Of a stretch of 64,000 nucleotides of DNA, positions 54,360 through 64,000 are shown piece by piece. The first letter of the stretch is position 1, and each line of letters starts with the position of its first letter. Source of the DNA: Pseudodonghicola xiamenensis DSM 18339 (lineage in GTDB: Bacteria; Pseudomonadota; Alphaproteobacteria; Rhodobacterales; Rhodobacteraceae); assembly GCF_000429365.1 (NCBI RefSeq), contig NZ_AUBS01000014.1, positions 1 through 64,000 of the forward strand, read 5' to 3'. A model generated the notes under the pieces. That model worked only from the letters and a program-made list of their open reading frames with translations, did not search any database and was not told the DNA's origin. The translations under genes and the position numbers were made by a program.

Positions 54360-55628
54360 ATGACAACTATTACCGACCCGCCGAAACAACAATTTCGGCT
54401 GTCTATGTTGATTTACGACACGCGATATCGGTCAGCCACCATCCAAGTGGTCGCACTGATCGCCTTCATGCTTTTGGCCGCCTGGCTGATTGATAATACC
54501 GCCCGGAACATGATGCTGCTGGGTAAAACGATCAATTTCGGTTTTTTCGGCGAGCCGGCCAGTTATGACATCAATCAGCGGCTGCTGGATTACACCTCTC
54601 GGGACACGCACCTCAGGGCGGCGCTGATCGGGCTGCTGAACACGCTGGTGGTGGCAATTCTGGGCTGTGCCACCGCCACGGCGGTGGGCGTTCTGGTTGG
54701 GGTGCTGAGATTGTCGCACAACTGGCTGATCGCCCGGCTGATGACAATCTATGTAGAAATGTTCCGCAACGTGCCGGTGCTTTTGTGGATTGTCTTCATC
54801 ATGGCCATCATGATCGAGACGTTGCCGGCCCCGAGTGCCTTTCGGGGGGACAATGCCACCGCCAGTATGCTGCTGGGCGATACCGTGGCACTGACCAACC
54901 GGGGCATCTATATCCCGGAGGCGCTGTTTTCCCGCAGTCTGGGCGATATCCATTTCTTCGGGGCCAGCAGCCTGCGGTTCGATGTCAGTCTCGATCTGAT
55001 CGCCTTTCTGATCGTGCTGGGGGCCGGGCTTTGGGCATCGCATCGCATCAAGCGGCGGGCTGATCGTATGCAGGAGGAGACCGGGAACCGTCCGACCACC
55101 TGGTATCTGCGGGTCGGCGTGGTGCTGGTTCCGGTGGTCATCCTGCTGGTGGCGCTGGGGTTTCACCTCGGATACCCTGAGCTGAAGGGCTTCAACTTTT
55201 CGGGTGGCACCCATCTGCGCAATTCGCTGATCGCGCTCTGGTTGGCACTGTCGCTTTATACCGCCGCGTTCATTGCGGAAATCGTGCGCGCGGGGATCCT
55301 GGCGATCTCGAACGGCCAGACCGAAGCCGCCGCCGCGCTGGGGCTGCGACCGGGCCGGGTCATGCGGCTGGTGATCCTGCCGCAGGCGCTGCGTGTCATC
55401 GTGCCGCCGCTGATCTCGCAATATCTGAACCTGACCAAGAACTCCTCTCTGGCGATCGCGGTGGGCTATATGGACATCACCGGCACGCTGGGCGGCATCA
55501 CCATGAACCAGACCGGGAAAGAGCTGGAATGCGTTCTGCTGCTGATGCTGATCTATCTGATCATTTCTCTGAGCATTTCGGGGGTGATGAACTGGTACAA
55601 TGAATCCGTGAAGCTGAAGGAGCGCTGA
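54360..55628 (+). CDS. aapQ: General L-amino-acid ABC transporter, permease AapQ
   Basis: The 422-residue permease has about eight membrane segments, with the large loop between the first and second halves typical of AapQ/BztB. The EAA loop reads TEAAAALGLRPGRVMRLVILPQALR in part (EAAAALGLRPG). It pairs with AapM. The next gene starts 1 nt after its stop. Confidence 0.93.
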   Translation: MTTITDPPKQQFRLSMLIYDTRYRSATIQVVALIAFMLLAAWLIDNTARNMMLLGKTINFGFFGEPASYDINQRLLDYTSRDTHLRAALIGLLNTLVVAILGCATATAVGVLVGVLRLSHNWLIARLMTIYVEMFRNVPVLLWIVFIMAIMIETLPAPSAFRGDNATASMLLGDTVALTNRGIYIPEALFSRSLGDIHFFGASSLRFDVSLDLIAFLIVLGAGLWASHRIKRRADRMQEETGNRPTTWYLRVGVVLVPVVILLVALGFHLGYPELKGFNFSGGTHLRNSLIALWLALSLYTAAFIAEIVRAGILAISNGQTEAAAALGLRPGRVMRLVILPQALRVIVPPLISQYLNLTKNSSLAIAVGYMDITGTLGGITMNQTGKELECVLLLMLIYLIISLSISGVMNWYNESVKLKER

Positions 55629-55629
55629 G

Positions 55630-57471
55630 ATGAGCAAGCAACTCGCCTATGTCCGCACCGAAATGCTTCCGCAGCAAACACCGCCGGTGACCTCGGTCGG
55701 GATGCTCGGCTGGCTGCGCGGAAATCTGTTTTCCGGCTGGCTCAATACGGGGCTGACACTGATTTCGCTGGTGGCAATCATCATGGTGCTTTCGGCGGTG
55801 GTGCCTTGGGTCCTGTCGCCGACGTGGCAGGCCACCTCGCTGACCGAATGTCGTGGGATCCTGCATGAACTGGGCCGCGATGGCCATTTCTCCGGCGCCT
55901 GCTGGGGGGTGATCCGTGACCGCTGGGTCCAGCTTTTCTTTGGCTTCTATCCCGCCGATCTTTATTGGCGGCCAATCTTGGCCTTCCTTCTGCTGGCCGT
56001 GGCCCTGGCCCCGATCCTGTTTTCGGACAAGGTGCCGGCAAAGCTTCTGTGGTTCTCGGCGGCCTTTCCGCTCCTCTTTCCCTGGTTGCTCTGGGGCGGG
56101 GCCTTCTGGGGGCCGCTTCTGATCCTTGCCGGGTTGGTTCTGGCCTATCTGGTGTTTCTGCAGGTCAGCCGGGCCAGCAGCACCTTGCCCGGGCTTATCG
56201 CTGCGGTGATCTTTGCCGCGGCCTGGTTCCTCTGGGGAATGGGGCTGATAACCGGCGCGATCAACTACGGGCTGGGCTCTGCCCGGATGGAGGGCACGCG
56301 GGCCGCTCTGGAGCTTCGCGTTGACGGGCTCGAAACCCGGGAGGCTGAGATCGACCAGGCCATTGCCTCCGCTCAGGATGCCGTGAGGGAGGTGATGAGC
56401 GGCGAGGCCGAGGCCGTTGCGTCGGGGGATGGGGCTTATCGTGCCCTGATCGCCCGTGCCGCCGCTCCGCGTGACAGGCTCAATACGCTGCAGTCCGAAA
56501 AGGCGCTGCTCGATGAAGCCCTGTTTTCCGCGCAGTCCCTGCTGGGCCGGATCGAGGTGCTGAAGGGGCAGGAAGAGGCGTTGCCGCGGCTGAAGCAAGA
56601 GGCCGAGGCCGCGCGCGCGGCCCTGCCCAGGACTGTCAGGAAGATTGATACCGATATCGGCCTCGAGGCGCTGAAACAGCGGATTCTGAGCGGCGAGGCC
56701 AAGGTTCCGGCGGAAGATATGGCCCAGCTTGACCGGGTCCTGGGGCTCGAGACCAACCTGCGCTCGGTCATCCTCGCAATCGACAGAACCTATGCGGATG
56801 TCGCGATGATCGGTCTCAGGCCGGTCACCAGCCGTGATTTCGGCGGCATGATGCTGTCGATCACCATCGGGGTGGTGGCGATCGCCTGTTCGCTGCCGCT
56901 GGGCATCCTGCTGGCGCTGGGGCGGCGATCTGACATGATGATCGTCAAATACCTCTGCGTCGGTTTTATCGAGTTCATCCGCGGTGTGCCGCTGATTACC
57001 CTTCTGTTCGTGGCCTCGACGCTTTTGAACATTTTCATGCCGCCAGATACCAAGTTCGACATCATCTTGCGGGTGCTGATCATGGTCACGCTGTTCGCGT
57101 CGGCCTATATGGCCGAGGTGATCCGGGGCGGCCTGGCCGCCTTGCCGAAGGGGCAGTACGAAGGCGCCGATTCGCTCGGGCTGAACTACTGGCAGGCGCA
57201 GCGGCTGGTGATCATGCCGCAGGCGCTGAAGATCTCGATCCCCGGGATCGTCTCGACCTTCATCGGGGTGTTCAAGGACACCACGCTGGTGTCGATCATC
57301 GGGTTGCTCGATCCGCTGGGCCTGTCGAACTCGATCCGCGCCGATGCCAACTGGAACGGTATCGTGTGGGAGCTTTACGGCTTTATCGCGCTGATCTTCT
57401 TCCTCTTCTGCTTCGGCATGTCCCGGTATTCCATGTATCTGGAGCGCAAGCTTCAGACCGGCCACAGGTAA
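55630..57471 (+). CDS. aapM: General L-amino-acid ABC transporter, permease AapM with coiled-coil insertion
   Basis: The protein has 613 residues, while AapM/BztC proteins are usually about 380-440. Residues 1-215 hold extra membrane segments. Residues about 218-395 are hydrophilic and heptad-like, rich in Ala/Glu/Leu/Arg (for example ELRVDGLETREAEIDQAI and EALPRLKQEAEAARAAL), and look like a coiled coil. Residues about 400-613 are the normal permease domain, with the EAA loop QYEGADSLGLNYWQAQRLVIMPQ (cited as GADSLGLNYWQAQRL). The reading frame is open throughout, so this is an inserted domain, not a fusion error that can be seen. Confidence 0.88.
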   Translation: MSKQLAYVRTEMLPQQTPPVTSVGMLGWLRGNLFSGWLNTGLTLISLVAIIMVLSAVVPWVLSPTWQATSLTECRGILHELGRDGHFSGACWGVIRDRWVQLFFGFYPADLYWRPILAFLLLAVALAPILFSDKVPAKLLWFSAAFPLLFPWLLWGGAFWGPLLILAGLVLAYLVFLQVSRASSTLPGLIAAVIFAAAWFLWGMGLITGAINYGLGSARMEGTRAALELRVDGLETREAEIDQAIASAQDAVREVMSGEAEAVASGDGAYRALIARAAAPRDRLNTLQSEKALLDEALFSAQSLLGRIEVLKGQEEALPRLKQEAEAARAALPRTVRKIDTDIGLEALKQRILSGEAKVPAEDMAQLDRVLGLETNLRSVILAIDRTYADVAMIGLRPVTSRDFGGMMLSITIGVVAIACSLPLGILLALGRRSDMMIVKYLCVGFIEFIRGVPLITLLFVASTLLNIFMPPDTKFDIILRVLIMVTLFASAYMAEVIRGGLAALPKGQYEGADSLGLNYWQAQRLVIMPQALKISIPGIVSTFIGVFKDTTLVSIIGLLDPLGLSNSIRADANWNGIVWELYGFIALIFFLFCFGMSRYSMYLERKLQTGHR

Positions 57472-57480
57472 GGAAACGCT

Positions 57481-58272
<792 letters not shown>

Positions 58273-58296
58273 AGACTGTGGAAGCGACAGGGACGG

Positions 58297-58323
58297 GGCC
58301 GGGCCATGCGCCCGGCCTTTCTC
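58297..58323 (+). terminator. Intrinsic terminator after aapP
   Basis: An 8-bp stem (GGCCGGGC / GCCCGGCC, 58297-58317) with loop CATGC is followed by TTTCTC. Confidence 0.82.
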
Positions 58324-58819
58324 ATGCCTCGGTCAGCTCGCGCGGGACGATGAAATCCACCACTGTTGCCCCGCGCCAGGCGATGCGGGACCAGTCGTCA
58401 ATGTCGAAATCGACAACCAGGGTCGCCCCGGTGGGATAGCTGGCGAACTTGGGGTGATCCGGCGGTTCCGGCAGAATCTCGGCTGCGAACTGGCCCAGGC
58501 CGGGATTGTGTCCCACCAGCAACACGGTGTTTCCCTTCGCCTGTGACAACAGCCGCAGGATCTGGTTGGCGGTCACCAGATACAGATGTTCGCTGACCTC
58601 GGCGGGTAGATCGAATCCCATGCGCGCATAGGTATCTTGCGTGCGCCGGGCCGAGGAGGTCAACACCTGGTCGGGGACATAGCCCTTGCGGCGCAGCCAG
58701 TCGCCCAGGGCTTCGGCCGCGCGTTTGCCGCGTTTGTTCAGTGGCCGGTCTGGGTCTGACAGTTCGGGATTGTCCCAGGCGGATTTGGCGTGACGGGTCA
58801 GGATCAGGCGGCGGGTCAT
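58322..58819 (-). CDS. Histidine phosphatase family protein (SixA-like)
   Basis: The 165-residue protein is the short, SixA-type histidine phosphatase. H10 in LTRHAKSAW would be the phospho-accepting residue, and GHNPGLGQF supplies the second His. SixA acts on phosphohistidine of signalling proteins; the target here is unknown. The ATG at 58819 overlaps the stop of the ferredoxin-like gene by 4 nt, so the pair is co-translated. Confidence 0.88.
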   Translation of the reverse strand: MTRRLILTRHAKSAWDNPELSDPDRPLNKRGKRAAEALGDWLRRKGYVPDQVLTSSARRTQDTYARMGFDLPAEVSEHLYLVTANQILRLLSQAKGNTVLLVGHNPGLGQFAAEILPEPPDHPKFASYPTGATLVVDFDIDDWSRIAWRGATVVDFIVPRELTEA

Positions 58820-59475
58820 CGGTGAAAAGACCTCATATGATGGGCAGATTGTGCCGGGGCACGGTTTGCGCCCCGACTGACCGGGCAGGCGCGGCGCACC
58901 GCGCACCCTTCCATCATACAGGATTTTCCCGCCGCGCGGTCGAGAAAGGCGTGGCATCTTGGCACATCATAGGGATGGTCCGGGCCGAGGGCCCCGACCG
59001 GGCAGGCCGACAGGCAGGGTTTACCGCTACAGCTTTCGCAGGGGGAGAGCGCCTGTGGTGCGGGAAAGGCCATGGCATCTGCAAAATGCAGCGCCCCGCG
59101 ATAAGAGATCATCATTCCGACCTGATCATGCACCAGCATGCCGGTGGGGCTGGAAAAGGCACGACCGGATTTTTGTGCCCAGTCGATGAAGGGCGCATAG
59201 GGCGGGCCGCCGAAGGGATAATACGCGACCGCGCCGAAGCGGTCTGACAATCCGCCCACCACACGGGTGGACCAGCGATCAATCGGGTCTGGGGTGCCAT
59301 CGACCCATTCGGGCGCCGCGGTCAGGATATTCCAGAACCCGGGGCCGGCGCCCAGCAGGATTAGCGTGCCACCGGACAGCCCTTTGGCCCCGCTGGCGGC
59401 AACGTCAAGCGCCCCCATGACGATCATCCCGGCCGCCTCAGTCGCCTGGCGAATCGCGTCATAGGGGGCTGTCAT
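58816..59475 (-). CDS. Ferredoxin-like [4Fe-4S] protein (QueG-like cysteine motif)
   Basis: The 219-residue protein has a C-terminal cluster region: C146, C149, C154, C158 (CxxCxxxxCxxxC) and C174, C186, C191, C197, fitting two [4Fe-4S] sites as in epoxyqueuosine-reductase-like proteins. The N-terminal part (1-140) has no recognised cofactor motif. It lacks the cobalamin-binding features of true QueG as far as can be seen, so the reaction is unknown. It is encoded between argB and a SixA-like phosphatase on the same strand. Confidence 0.78.
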   Translation of the reverse strand: MTAPYDAIRQATEAAGMIVMGALDVAASGAKGLSGGTLILLGAGPGFWNILTAAPEWVDGTPDPIDRWSTRVVGGLSDRFGAVAYYPFGGPPYAPFIDWAQKSGRAFSSPTGMLVHDQVGMMISYRGALHFADAMAFPAPQALSPCESCSGKPCLSACPVGALGPDHPYDVPRCHAFLDRAAGKSCMMEGCAVRRACPVSRGANRAPAQSAHHMRSFHR

Positions 59476-59479
59476 GGGC

Positions 59480-60343
59480 TCAGCCCTTACGGATTAAAGA
59501 CCCCGCACCGTGTTCGGTGAAGAGTTCTAGCAGTACGGCATTGGGGGCGCGGCCGTCCAGGATCACCACGGCCCGTACGCCGCCCTCGATGGCGTCCAGC
59601 GCGGTTTCGGTCTTGGGGATCATGCCGCCGGCGATCACGCCCTCTTCGGTCATCTCTTTGATCTGCGCGGCGGTCAGCTCGGTCAGCACCTCGCCGGCGG
59701 CGTTCTTCACGCCCGACACATCGGTCAGCAGCAGCAGCCGGTCGGCCTTGAGCCCCGCGGCGATGGCGCCGGCGGCGGTATCGCCGTTGACGTTAAAGGT
59801 TTCGCCATTTCGACCGGCGCCGATCGGGGCGATCACCGGGATGATGTCATGGGCGAAGAGATCGCGCAGGATGGTCGGGTTCATCTCGGCAGGGGTGCCG
59901 ACGAACCCCAGCGCCGGATCGGTCTGGTCACAGACCATCAGATTGGCGTCCTTGCCCGACAGGCCCACGGCCTTGCCGCCCTGCCGGTTCACCGCCTGCA
60001 CGATCCGCTTGTTGACGAGACCGGAGAGCACCATTTCGACGACTTCGACAGTAAGCTGGTCAGTCACCCGCTTGCCGTTGACGAATTCCGACTTGGCACC
60101 CAGCTTGTCGAGCATGGCATTGATCATCGGACCGCCGCCATGGACGATTACCGGGTTCACCCCCACCTGTCGCATCAGCACCACATCGCGGGCAAAGCTT
60201 TCCATAGCTTCGTCGCTGCCCATGGCGTGGCCGCCCAGCTTGATCACGACAATGGCATCGTCGTAGCGCTGCAGATAGGGCAGGGCGCTCGACAAGGTGG
60301 CGGCGGTGGCAATCCAGTCGCGGTTCATATCCTGTGTCTTCAT
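59480..60343 (-). CDS. argB: Acetylglutamate kinase
   Basis: The 287-residue kinase phosphorylates N-acetylglutamate, step two of arginine synthesis. [20 protein letters not shown] and the C-terminal [10 protein letters not shown] motif (arginine-inhibited long form with an N-terminal helix) are visible. The ATG at 60343 is chosen; ATGs at 60364 and 60328 are alternatives with no better ribosome-binding site. Confidence 0.95.
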   Translation of the reverse strand: MKTQDMNRDWIATAATLSSALPYLQRYDDAIVVIKLGGHAMGSDEAMESFARDVVLMRQVGVNPVIVHGGGPMINAMLDKLGAKSEFVNGKRVTDQLTVEVVEMVLSGLVNKRIVQAVNRQGGKAVGLSGKDANLMVCDQTDPALGFVGTPAEMNPTILRDLFAHDIIPVIAPIGAGRNGETFNVNGDTAAGAIAAGLKADRLLLLTDVSGVKNAAGEVLTELTAAQIKEMTEEGVIAGGMIPKTETALDAIEGGVRAVVILDGRAPNAVLLELFTEHGAGSLIRKG

Positions 60344-60468
60344 TCGAGGCTCGATGGGTTCCATTGCTGCATGGTGTTACGCGCTTCCGCCCTCTCTGCC
60401 AAGTGTCCGTTGCCGCCGTCGTCACGGCTGCTAGAATCCGCTCGGATAACTTCGTCGGAGGGGCGATC

Positions 60469-61188
60469 ATGACACAGAAGACGCTGCTGTTGACCGGCGC
60501 CAGCCGGGGCATTGGCCACGCCACCGTTCGCCGCTTCAGTGATGAGGGCTGGCGGGTGATCACCTGTTCGCGACAGCCGTTTTCCGACAGGTGCCCCTGG
60601 CCCGGCGGGCGGGAGAATCATGTCCAGCTCGATCTTTCCGATCCGGCAGAGACGATCAACGCCGTGGGCGTGATACAAGAGATGCTCGAGGGCCGGCTCG
60701 ATGCGCTGGTGAATAATGCCGGTATCTCGCCGAAAGGGCCCGATGGCGAACGGCTCAACACGATCGACACCGATCTTCTGACCTGGGGCAAGGTGTTCCA
60801 CGTGAATTTCTTCGCCTCGGTCGTGCTGGCGCGCGGCCTGCGGGAGGAACTGGCCGCAGCTAGGGGATCGGTGGTCAATGTCACCTCGATCGCCGGCAGC
60901 CGGGTGCATCCTTTCGCGGGGGCCGCTTATGCGACCTCAAAGGCGGCGCTGACCCGAGAGATGGCGCATGATTTCGGCCCGCTCGGGGTGCGGGTCAACG
61001 CCATCGCTCCGGGAGAGGTCGAAACCTCGATCCTCAGCCCCGGCACGGAAAAGATCGTCGAAAACCTGCCGTTGCGCCGTCTCGGTCAGCCCGAGGAGGT
61101 CGCTGCGGCGATCTATTTCCTCTGTTCGCAGGAAAGCTCCTATATCTCCGGCACGGAGATCGAGGTGAACGGCGCCCAGCACGTCTGA
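60469..61188 (+). CDS. SDR family oxidoreductase (classical)
   Basis: The 239-residue enzyme has the NAD(P)-binding TGASRGIG (9-16) and the active-site order N-A-G (NNAG), S (VVNVTS), Y-x-x-x-K (AYATSKAA). The substrate is not known. GGAGGGG precedes the ATG. It is divergent from argB. Confidence 0.92.
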   Translation: MTQKTLLLTGASRGIGHATVRRFSDEGWRVITCSRQPFSDRCPWPGGRENHVQLDLSDPAETINAVGVIQEMLEGRLDALVNNAGISPKGPDGERLNTIDTDLLTWGKVFHVNFFASVVLARGLREELAAARGSVVNVTSIAGSRVHPFAGAAYATSKAALTREMAHDFGPLGVRVNAIAPGEVETSILSPGTEKIVENLPLRRLGQPEEVAAAIYFLCSQESSYISGTEIEVNGAQHV

Positions 61189-61209
61189 GCCGGGCAGCCG
61201 GGGGCGGGA

Positions 61210-61860
61210 TCAGAGCAGACTGTTAATGATCGCTCGCAGGGTGGCGATGCCATCGCCCTTTTCGGAAGAGGTCAGGACAATCTCGGGATAGGCGGCGGGG
61301 TGTTTCGCCAGCGCCCCGCGCACTTGGGCCAGCACCTTGTCGCGGTCCACAGCCTTGACCTTGTCGGCCTTGGTCAGCACGCATTGGAAAGTGACCGCCG
61401 AACTGTCGAGCAGCTTCATGATCTCGTCATCGACGGATTTGACCCCGTGGCGCGCGTCGATCAGCACGAAGGCGCGGCGCAGGGTCTGACGGCCGGAAAG
61501 ATACTGTTTCAGAAGCTTTTGCCATTTCTCCACCACCTTGAGCGGCGCGTTGGCATAGCCATAGCCGGGCAGGTCGACCAGATAGAGGTCGGGACCCTGG
61601 GTGAAGAAGTTGATCTCTTGGGTGCGACCGGGGGTGTTCGACGCGCGCGCCAACCCCTTGGTGCCGGTCAGCGCGTTGATCAGGCTGGATTTACCGACGT
61701 TGGAGCGACCGGCAAAGCAGACCTCGACCCGGTCGGCGGGCGGCAGGCCGGACATGGCGACCACGCCCTTGACGAATTCCGACGGGCCGGCGAACAGCAG
61801 CCTGCCGTTTTCGGCGGTCTGGGCATCGGGCTCTTCAGCTTGGGGAAAGGGCAGTTGCAT
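61210..61860 (-). CDS. engB: Ribosome biogenesis GTPase EngB/YihA (YsxC)
   Basis: The 216-residue GTPase has G1 GRSNVGKSS (51-59), G3 DLPGYG, G4 TKAD and the N-terminal FAGPSEFVKG segment. It acts in 50S assembly. The ATG at 61860 shares its A with the TGA stop of the MOSC gene; a TTG one codon upstream is less likely. Confidence 0.95.
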   Translation of the reverse strand: MQLPFPQAEEPDAQTAENGRLLFAGPSEFVKGVVAMSGLPPADRVEVCFAGRSNVGKSSLINALTGTKGLARASNTPGRTQEINFFTQGPDLYLVDLPGYGYANAPLKVVEKWQKLLKQYLSGRQTLRRAFVLIDARHGVKSVDDEIMKLLDSSAVTFQCVLTKADKVKAVDRDKVLAQVRGALAKHPAAYPEIVLTSSEKGDGIATLRAIINSLL

Positions 61861-62621
61861 CAATCCAGAACCTCGATTGTAGAGCCTTCGCTCAGGCGAC
61901 CGCCGCGGGTCACCCGGGCGTAGACGCCGCAGATTTGATGACCCCAGCCGGATTTCAGCGCACCGAGCGTGTCGGCATCGCGCTCTCCGGTCTCGGGATT
62001 GGCAGTGGTGGCCATGCAGCGCACGATCGGCTCGACCACTTCCAGTTCGACCTCACCCAGACGCAGGGTCTTGCCGGGCCAATCCATCTCGGCCCAGGGG
62101 GCCAGGCCGTCGATCAGCAGGTTGCCGCGCCACCTGAGCGGCGACAGCACCTGACCCAACTCCGCTTCGACGGCGGCATGGCTGGCCAGGTTGATCAACG
62201 AGACCGAGGCGAAATCGGTGTCCGTCATCGCCTGATCCGGTGCGCGCACCAGCCGGGCCGGTTGTGGACGGCCGGGGTTGGTGATGGGGCCGGCCCAGGC
62301 GATGAAGCGCTTGGCATCCTCCGCGTCGGTCGGGTCTATGGTGATGTCGGGCCGGGCCGGGTGGGTCAGGCTGATCCGGCCGGCGGCCTCATCCACCTGC
62401 GCTTCGATTGCCATCAGCGACGGCGATCCGGCGGCCCGGGTGAAGTTGCGGCAATGCGCCCAGGCGGGCGCGGCCTCGTCAAAGCGCGCCGCCTCATGTG
62501 CCACCGCCCAGGCCCTGTCCCAGGGCAGGGCGGCGCCTGCGGTCAGATCGACCTGCGCCAGCCGCTCCCGCCCGTGGGCCTTGATCGGATGGCGCCAGAT
62601 TTCCCTGACCGCTGCCGTCAC
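61860..62621 (-). CDS. MOSC domain-containing protein
   Basis: The 253-residue protein has an N-terminal beta-barrel-like part (REIWRHPIKAHGRE) and a C-terminal MOSC domain with C in EPIVRCMATTANPETGERD (cited as EPIVRCMATT). MOSC domains bind molybdenum cofactor or sulfur and act in cofactor or detoxification chemistry. The reaction is not known. It overlaps yidC by 4 nt and engB by 1 nt. Confidence 0.9.
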   Translation of the reverse strand: MTAAVREIWRHPIKAHGRERLAQVDLTAGAALPWDRAWAVAHEAARFDEAAPAWAHCRNFTRAAGSPSLMAIEAQVDEAAGRISLTHPARPDITIDPTDAEDAKRFIAWAGPITNPGRPQPARLVRAPDQAMTDTDFASVSLINLASHAAVEAELGQVLSPLRWRGNLLIDGLAPWAEMDWPGKTLRLGEVELEVVEPIVRCMATTANPETGERDADTLGALKSGWGHQICGVYARVTRGGRLSEGSTIEVLD

Positions 62622-64000
62622 TTCTTGTCCTCGGGCGGAGCCTTCTTGAAGGTCTGTTTGATGTTGCCGAAGACGTCGGGCTTATAGCCCTGCATCCGCA
62701 TGATCAGATACTGCTGGGTGAAGGTGATCGTGTTGTTGGTGATCCAGTAGACCACCAGACCGCTGGCGAAGCCGCCCAGCATGAACATGAAGACCCAGGG
62801 CATCCAGGCAAAGATCATTTTTTGCGTCGGATCGGTCGGCGCCGGGTTCAGCTTTTGCTGCAGGAACATCGAAATCCCCAGCAGCAGCGGCAGGATGCCG
62901 ATCAGAACCGTCGCCATCAGGCTGCCCGCCTCGGGACCAGGCCAGGGGGCCCAGCCGAAGAAGTTCATGATCGAGGTCGGATCGGGGGCGCTCAGGTCCT
63001 GGAACGGGCCGAACCAGGCGGCGTGGCGCAGTTCCATCGTGACCGAGATCACCTTGTAGAGTGAGAAGAAGATCGGGATCTGCAGCAGGATCGGCAGACA
63101 GCCGGCGGCGGGGTTCACCTTCTCCTTCTTGTAAAGCTCCATCATGCCCTGCTGCAGCTTCTGGCGGTCGTCGCCGGCAGCCTCTTTCAGTGCTTCCATC
63201 TGCGGCTGCAGTTCCTTCATCTTCGCCATCGAGACGTAGGATTTGAACGCCAGCGGGAACAGGATCGCCTTCAGGATCAGGGTCAGGGCGATGATCGACC
63301 AGCCCATGTTGCCGATCAGGGTGTGAATGTTGTGCAGCAGCCAGAAAATCGGCTTGGTCAGGAAGAAGAACCAGCCCCAGTCGATCGAATCGATGAACCG
63401 GTCGATCCCCGACCGCTCATAGGCGCGGATGGTTTCCCACTTCTTGGCGCCGGCGAACAGCCGCGTGGTGACCGAGGCGGTTTGCCCATCGCCAAGCGTT
63501 TCGGTCGGCAGCACCGCTTCGGTCTGATAGATGTCGCGGCGGTCGTCGTATTTCGCCACCTGCTTGAAGGCGCTGCCCGGCGAGGGGATCAGCGTGGTCA
63601 TCCAATAGTGGTCGGTGAAACCGATCCAGCCGTTTTCCTGCACCTGCTGAACTTCGGCCCGGGCGCCTTCGCGCTCCTGATAGTCGAAGTCCTTCATCTT
63701 CTTGTATTTGGTTTCGGTCAGCGTGCCGTCGGCCATTTCGATCACGCCCTCATGCACGACCGAAAAGCCTTTCGGGCCAACCGGCAGGCCATGACGGGCC
63801 AGCACCCCATAGGGGGCCAGGCCGACGGTGGAGCCGCTGGCGTTCTCGACCGACTGGGTGACGGTGAACATGTAATTGTTGTCCACCGAAATTTCGCGCT
63901 TGAATGTCAGGCCCTTGCCGTTCTGCCAACCCAGCGTCACCGGAGAGCCGACGCTCAGCGTATCGCCGGACAGAAGGGACCAGCGGGTATTCGGCCCCGG
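62618..64000 (-). CDS. yidC: Membrane protein insertase YidC, C-terminal part (5' end outside window)
   Basis: The visible 460 residues run without a stop to the window edge. They hold part of the periplasmic domain and the five-helix insertase core (FAFKSYVSM-type region, QKLNPAPTDPTQKMIF). The frame continues upstream of the first visible in-frame GTG at 63940, so that codon is not the start. YidC inserts inner-membrane proteins alone or with SecYEG. Confidence 0.95.
   Translation of the reverse strand, partial: PGPNTRWSLLSGDTLSVGSPVTLGWQNGKGLTFKREISVDNNYMFTVTQSVENASGSTVGLAPYGVLARHGLPVGPKGFSVVHEGVIEMADGTLTETKYKKMKDFDYQEREGARAEVQQVQENGWIGFTDHYWMTTLIPSPGSAFKQVAKYDDRRDIYQTEAVLPTETLGDGQTASVTTRLFAGAKKWETIRAYERSGIDRFIDSIDWGWFFFLTKPIFWLLHNIHTLIGNMGWSIIALTLILKAILFPLAFKSYVSMAKMKELQPQMEALKEAAGDDRQKLQQGMMELYKKEKVNPAAGCLPILLQIPIFFSLYKVISVTMELRHAAWFGPFQDLSAPDPTSIMNFFGWAPWPGPEAGSLMATVLIGILPLLLGISMFLQQKLNPAPTDPTQKMIFAWMPWVFMFMLGGFASGLVVYWITNNTITFTQQYLIMRMQGYKPDVFGNIKQTFKKAPPEDKK

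Overview
This window is about 64 kb of GC-rich chromosome from an alphaproteobacterium, most likely a member of the Rhodobacteraceae (Rhodobacterales). The grounds are the gene content and order: trnW-secE-nusG-rplKAJL-rpoBC-rpsLG-fusA-tuf, then S10-spc-alpha ribosomal genes with adk after secY; an AapJQMP/Bzt-type amino-acid ABC transporter; Atp12; and yidC-MOSC-engB-argB. The genus cannot be named from the sequence alone.

Layout. 1-1019: a DUF374 acyltransferase and tRNA-Trp(CCA). 1332-6277: an accessory catabolic/transport cassette set between trnW and secE. It holds a GntR/FCD regulator, a TauE-type exporter, a NitT/TauT-type ABC transporter and a cysteine hydrolase, and three promoters in it share a TGTATACA palindrome. 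6385-26994: secE, nusG, rplK, rplA, rplJ, rplL, rpoB, rpoC, rpsL, rpsG, fusA and tuf. This is interrupted by a glycosyltransferase between rplA and rplJ, and by two rhamnosyltransferase-like paralogues with an EamA transporter between rpoC and rpsL. 27495-46795: the S10/spc/alpha superoperon, broken by a frameshifted Doc-like toxin module (rplW/rplB), an RTX-like protein with a 2OG oxygenase-like protein and a thioesterase (rplP/rpmC), and a luciferase-like monooxygenase (rpmD/rplO). 46854-53000: host-attachment protein, DegP/Q protease, RarA, CrcB, RluC, HAD hydrolase and Atp12. 53210-58272: aapJQMP. 58322-64000: SixA-like phosphatase, a ferredoxin-like protein, argB, an SDR, engB, MOSC and the 3' part of yidC.

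Together the core genes supply the translation and transcription machinery (ribosomal proteins, RNAP subunits, elongation factors, Sec translocon). The superoperon is not one transcript here. Intrinsic terminators and separate sigma70-like promoters, nearly all with exact 17-nt spacers, flank the accessory insertions. Several ribosomal leaders carry a hairpin, sometimes with a T-run, within about 40 nt of the predicted start of transcription, which suggests leader-based control.

The best candidates for new biology are the GntR regulon of unknown substrate, the promoter-proximal hairpins of ribosomal leaders, a 34-nt-plus structured intergenic repeat present twice, the broken Doc module inside the S10 operon, and an AapM permease with a large coiled-coil insertion. 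All functional calls rest on reading the sequence; no database search was run.
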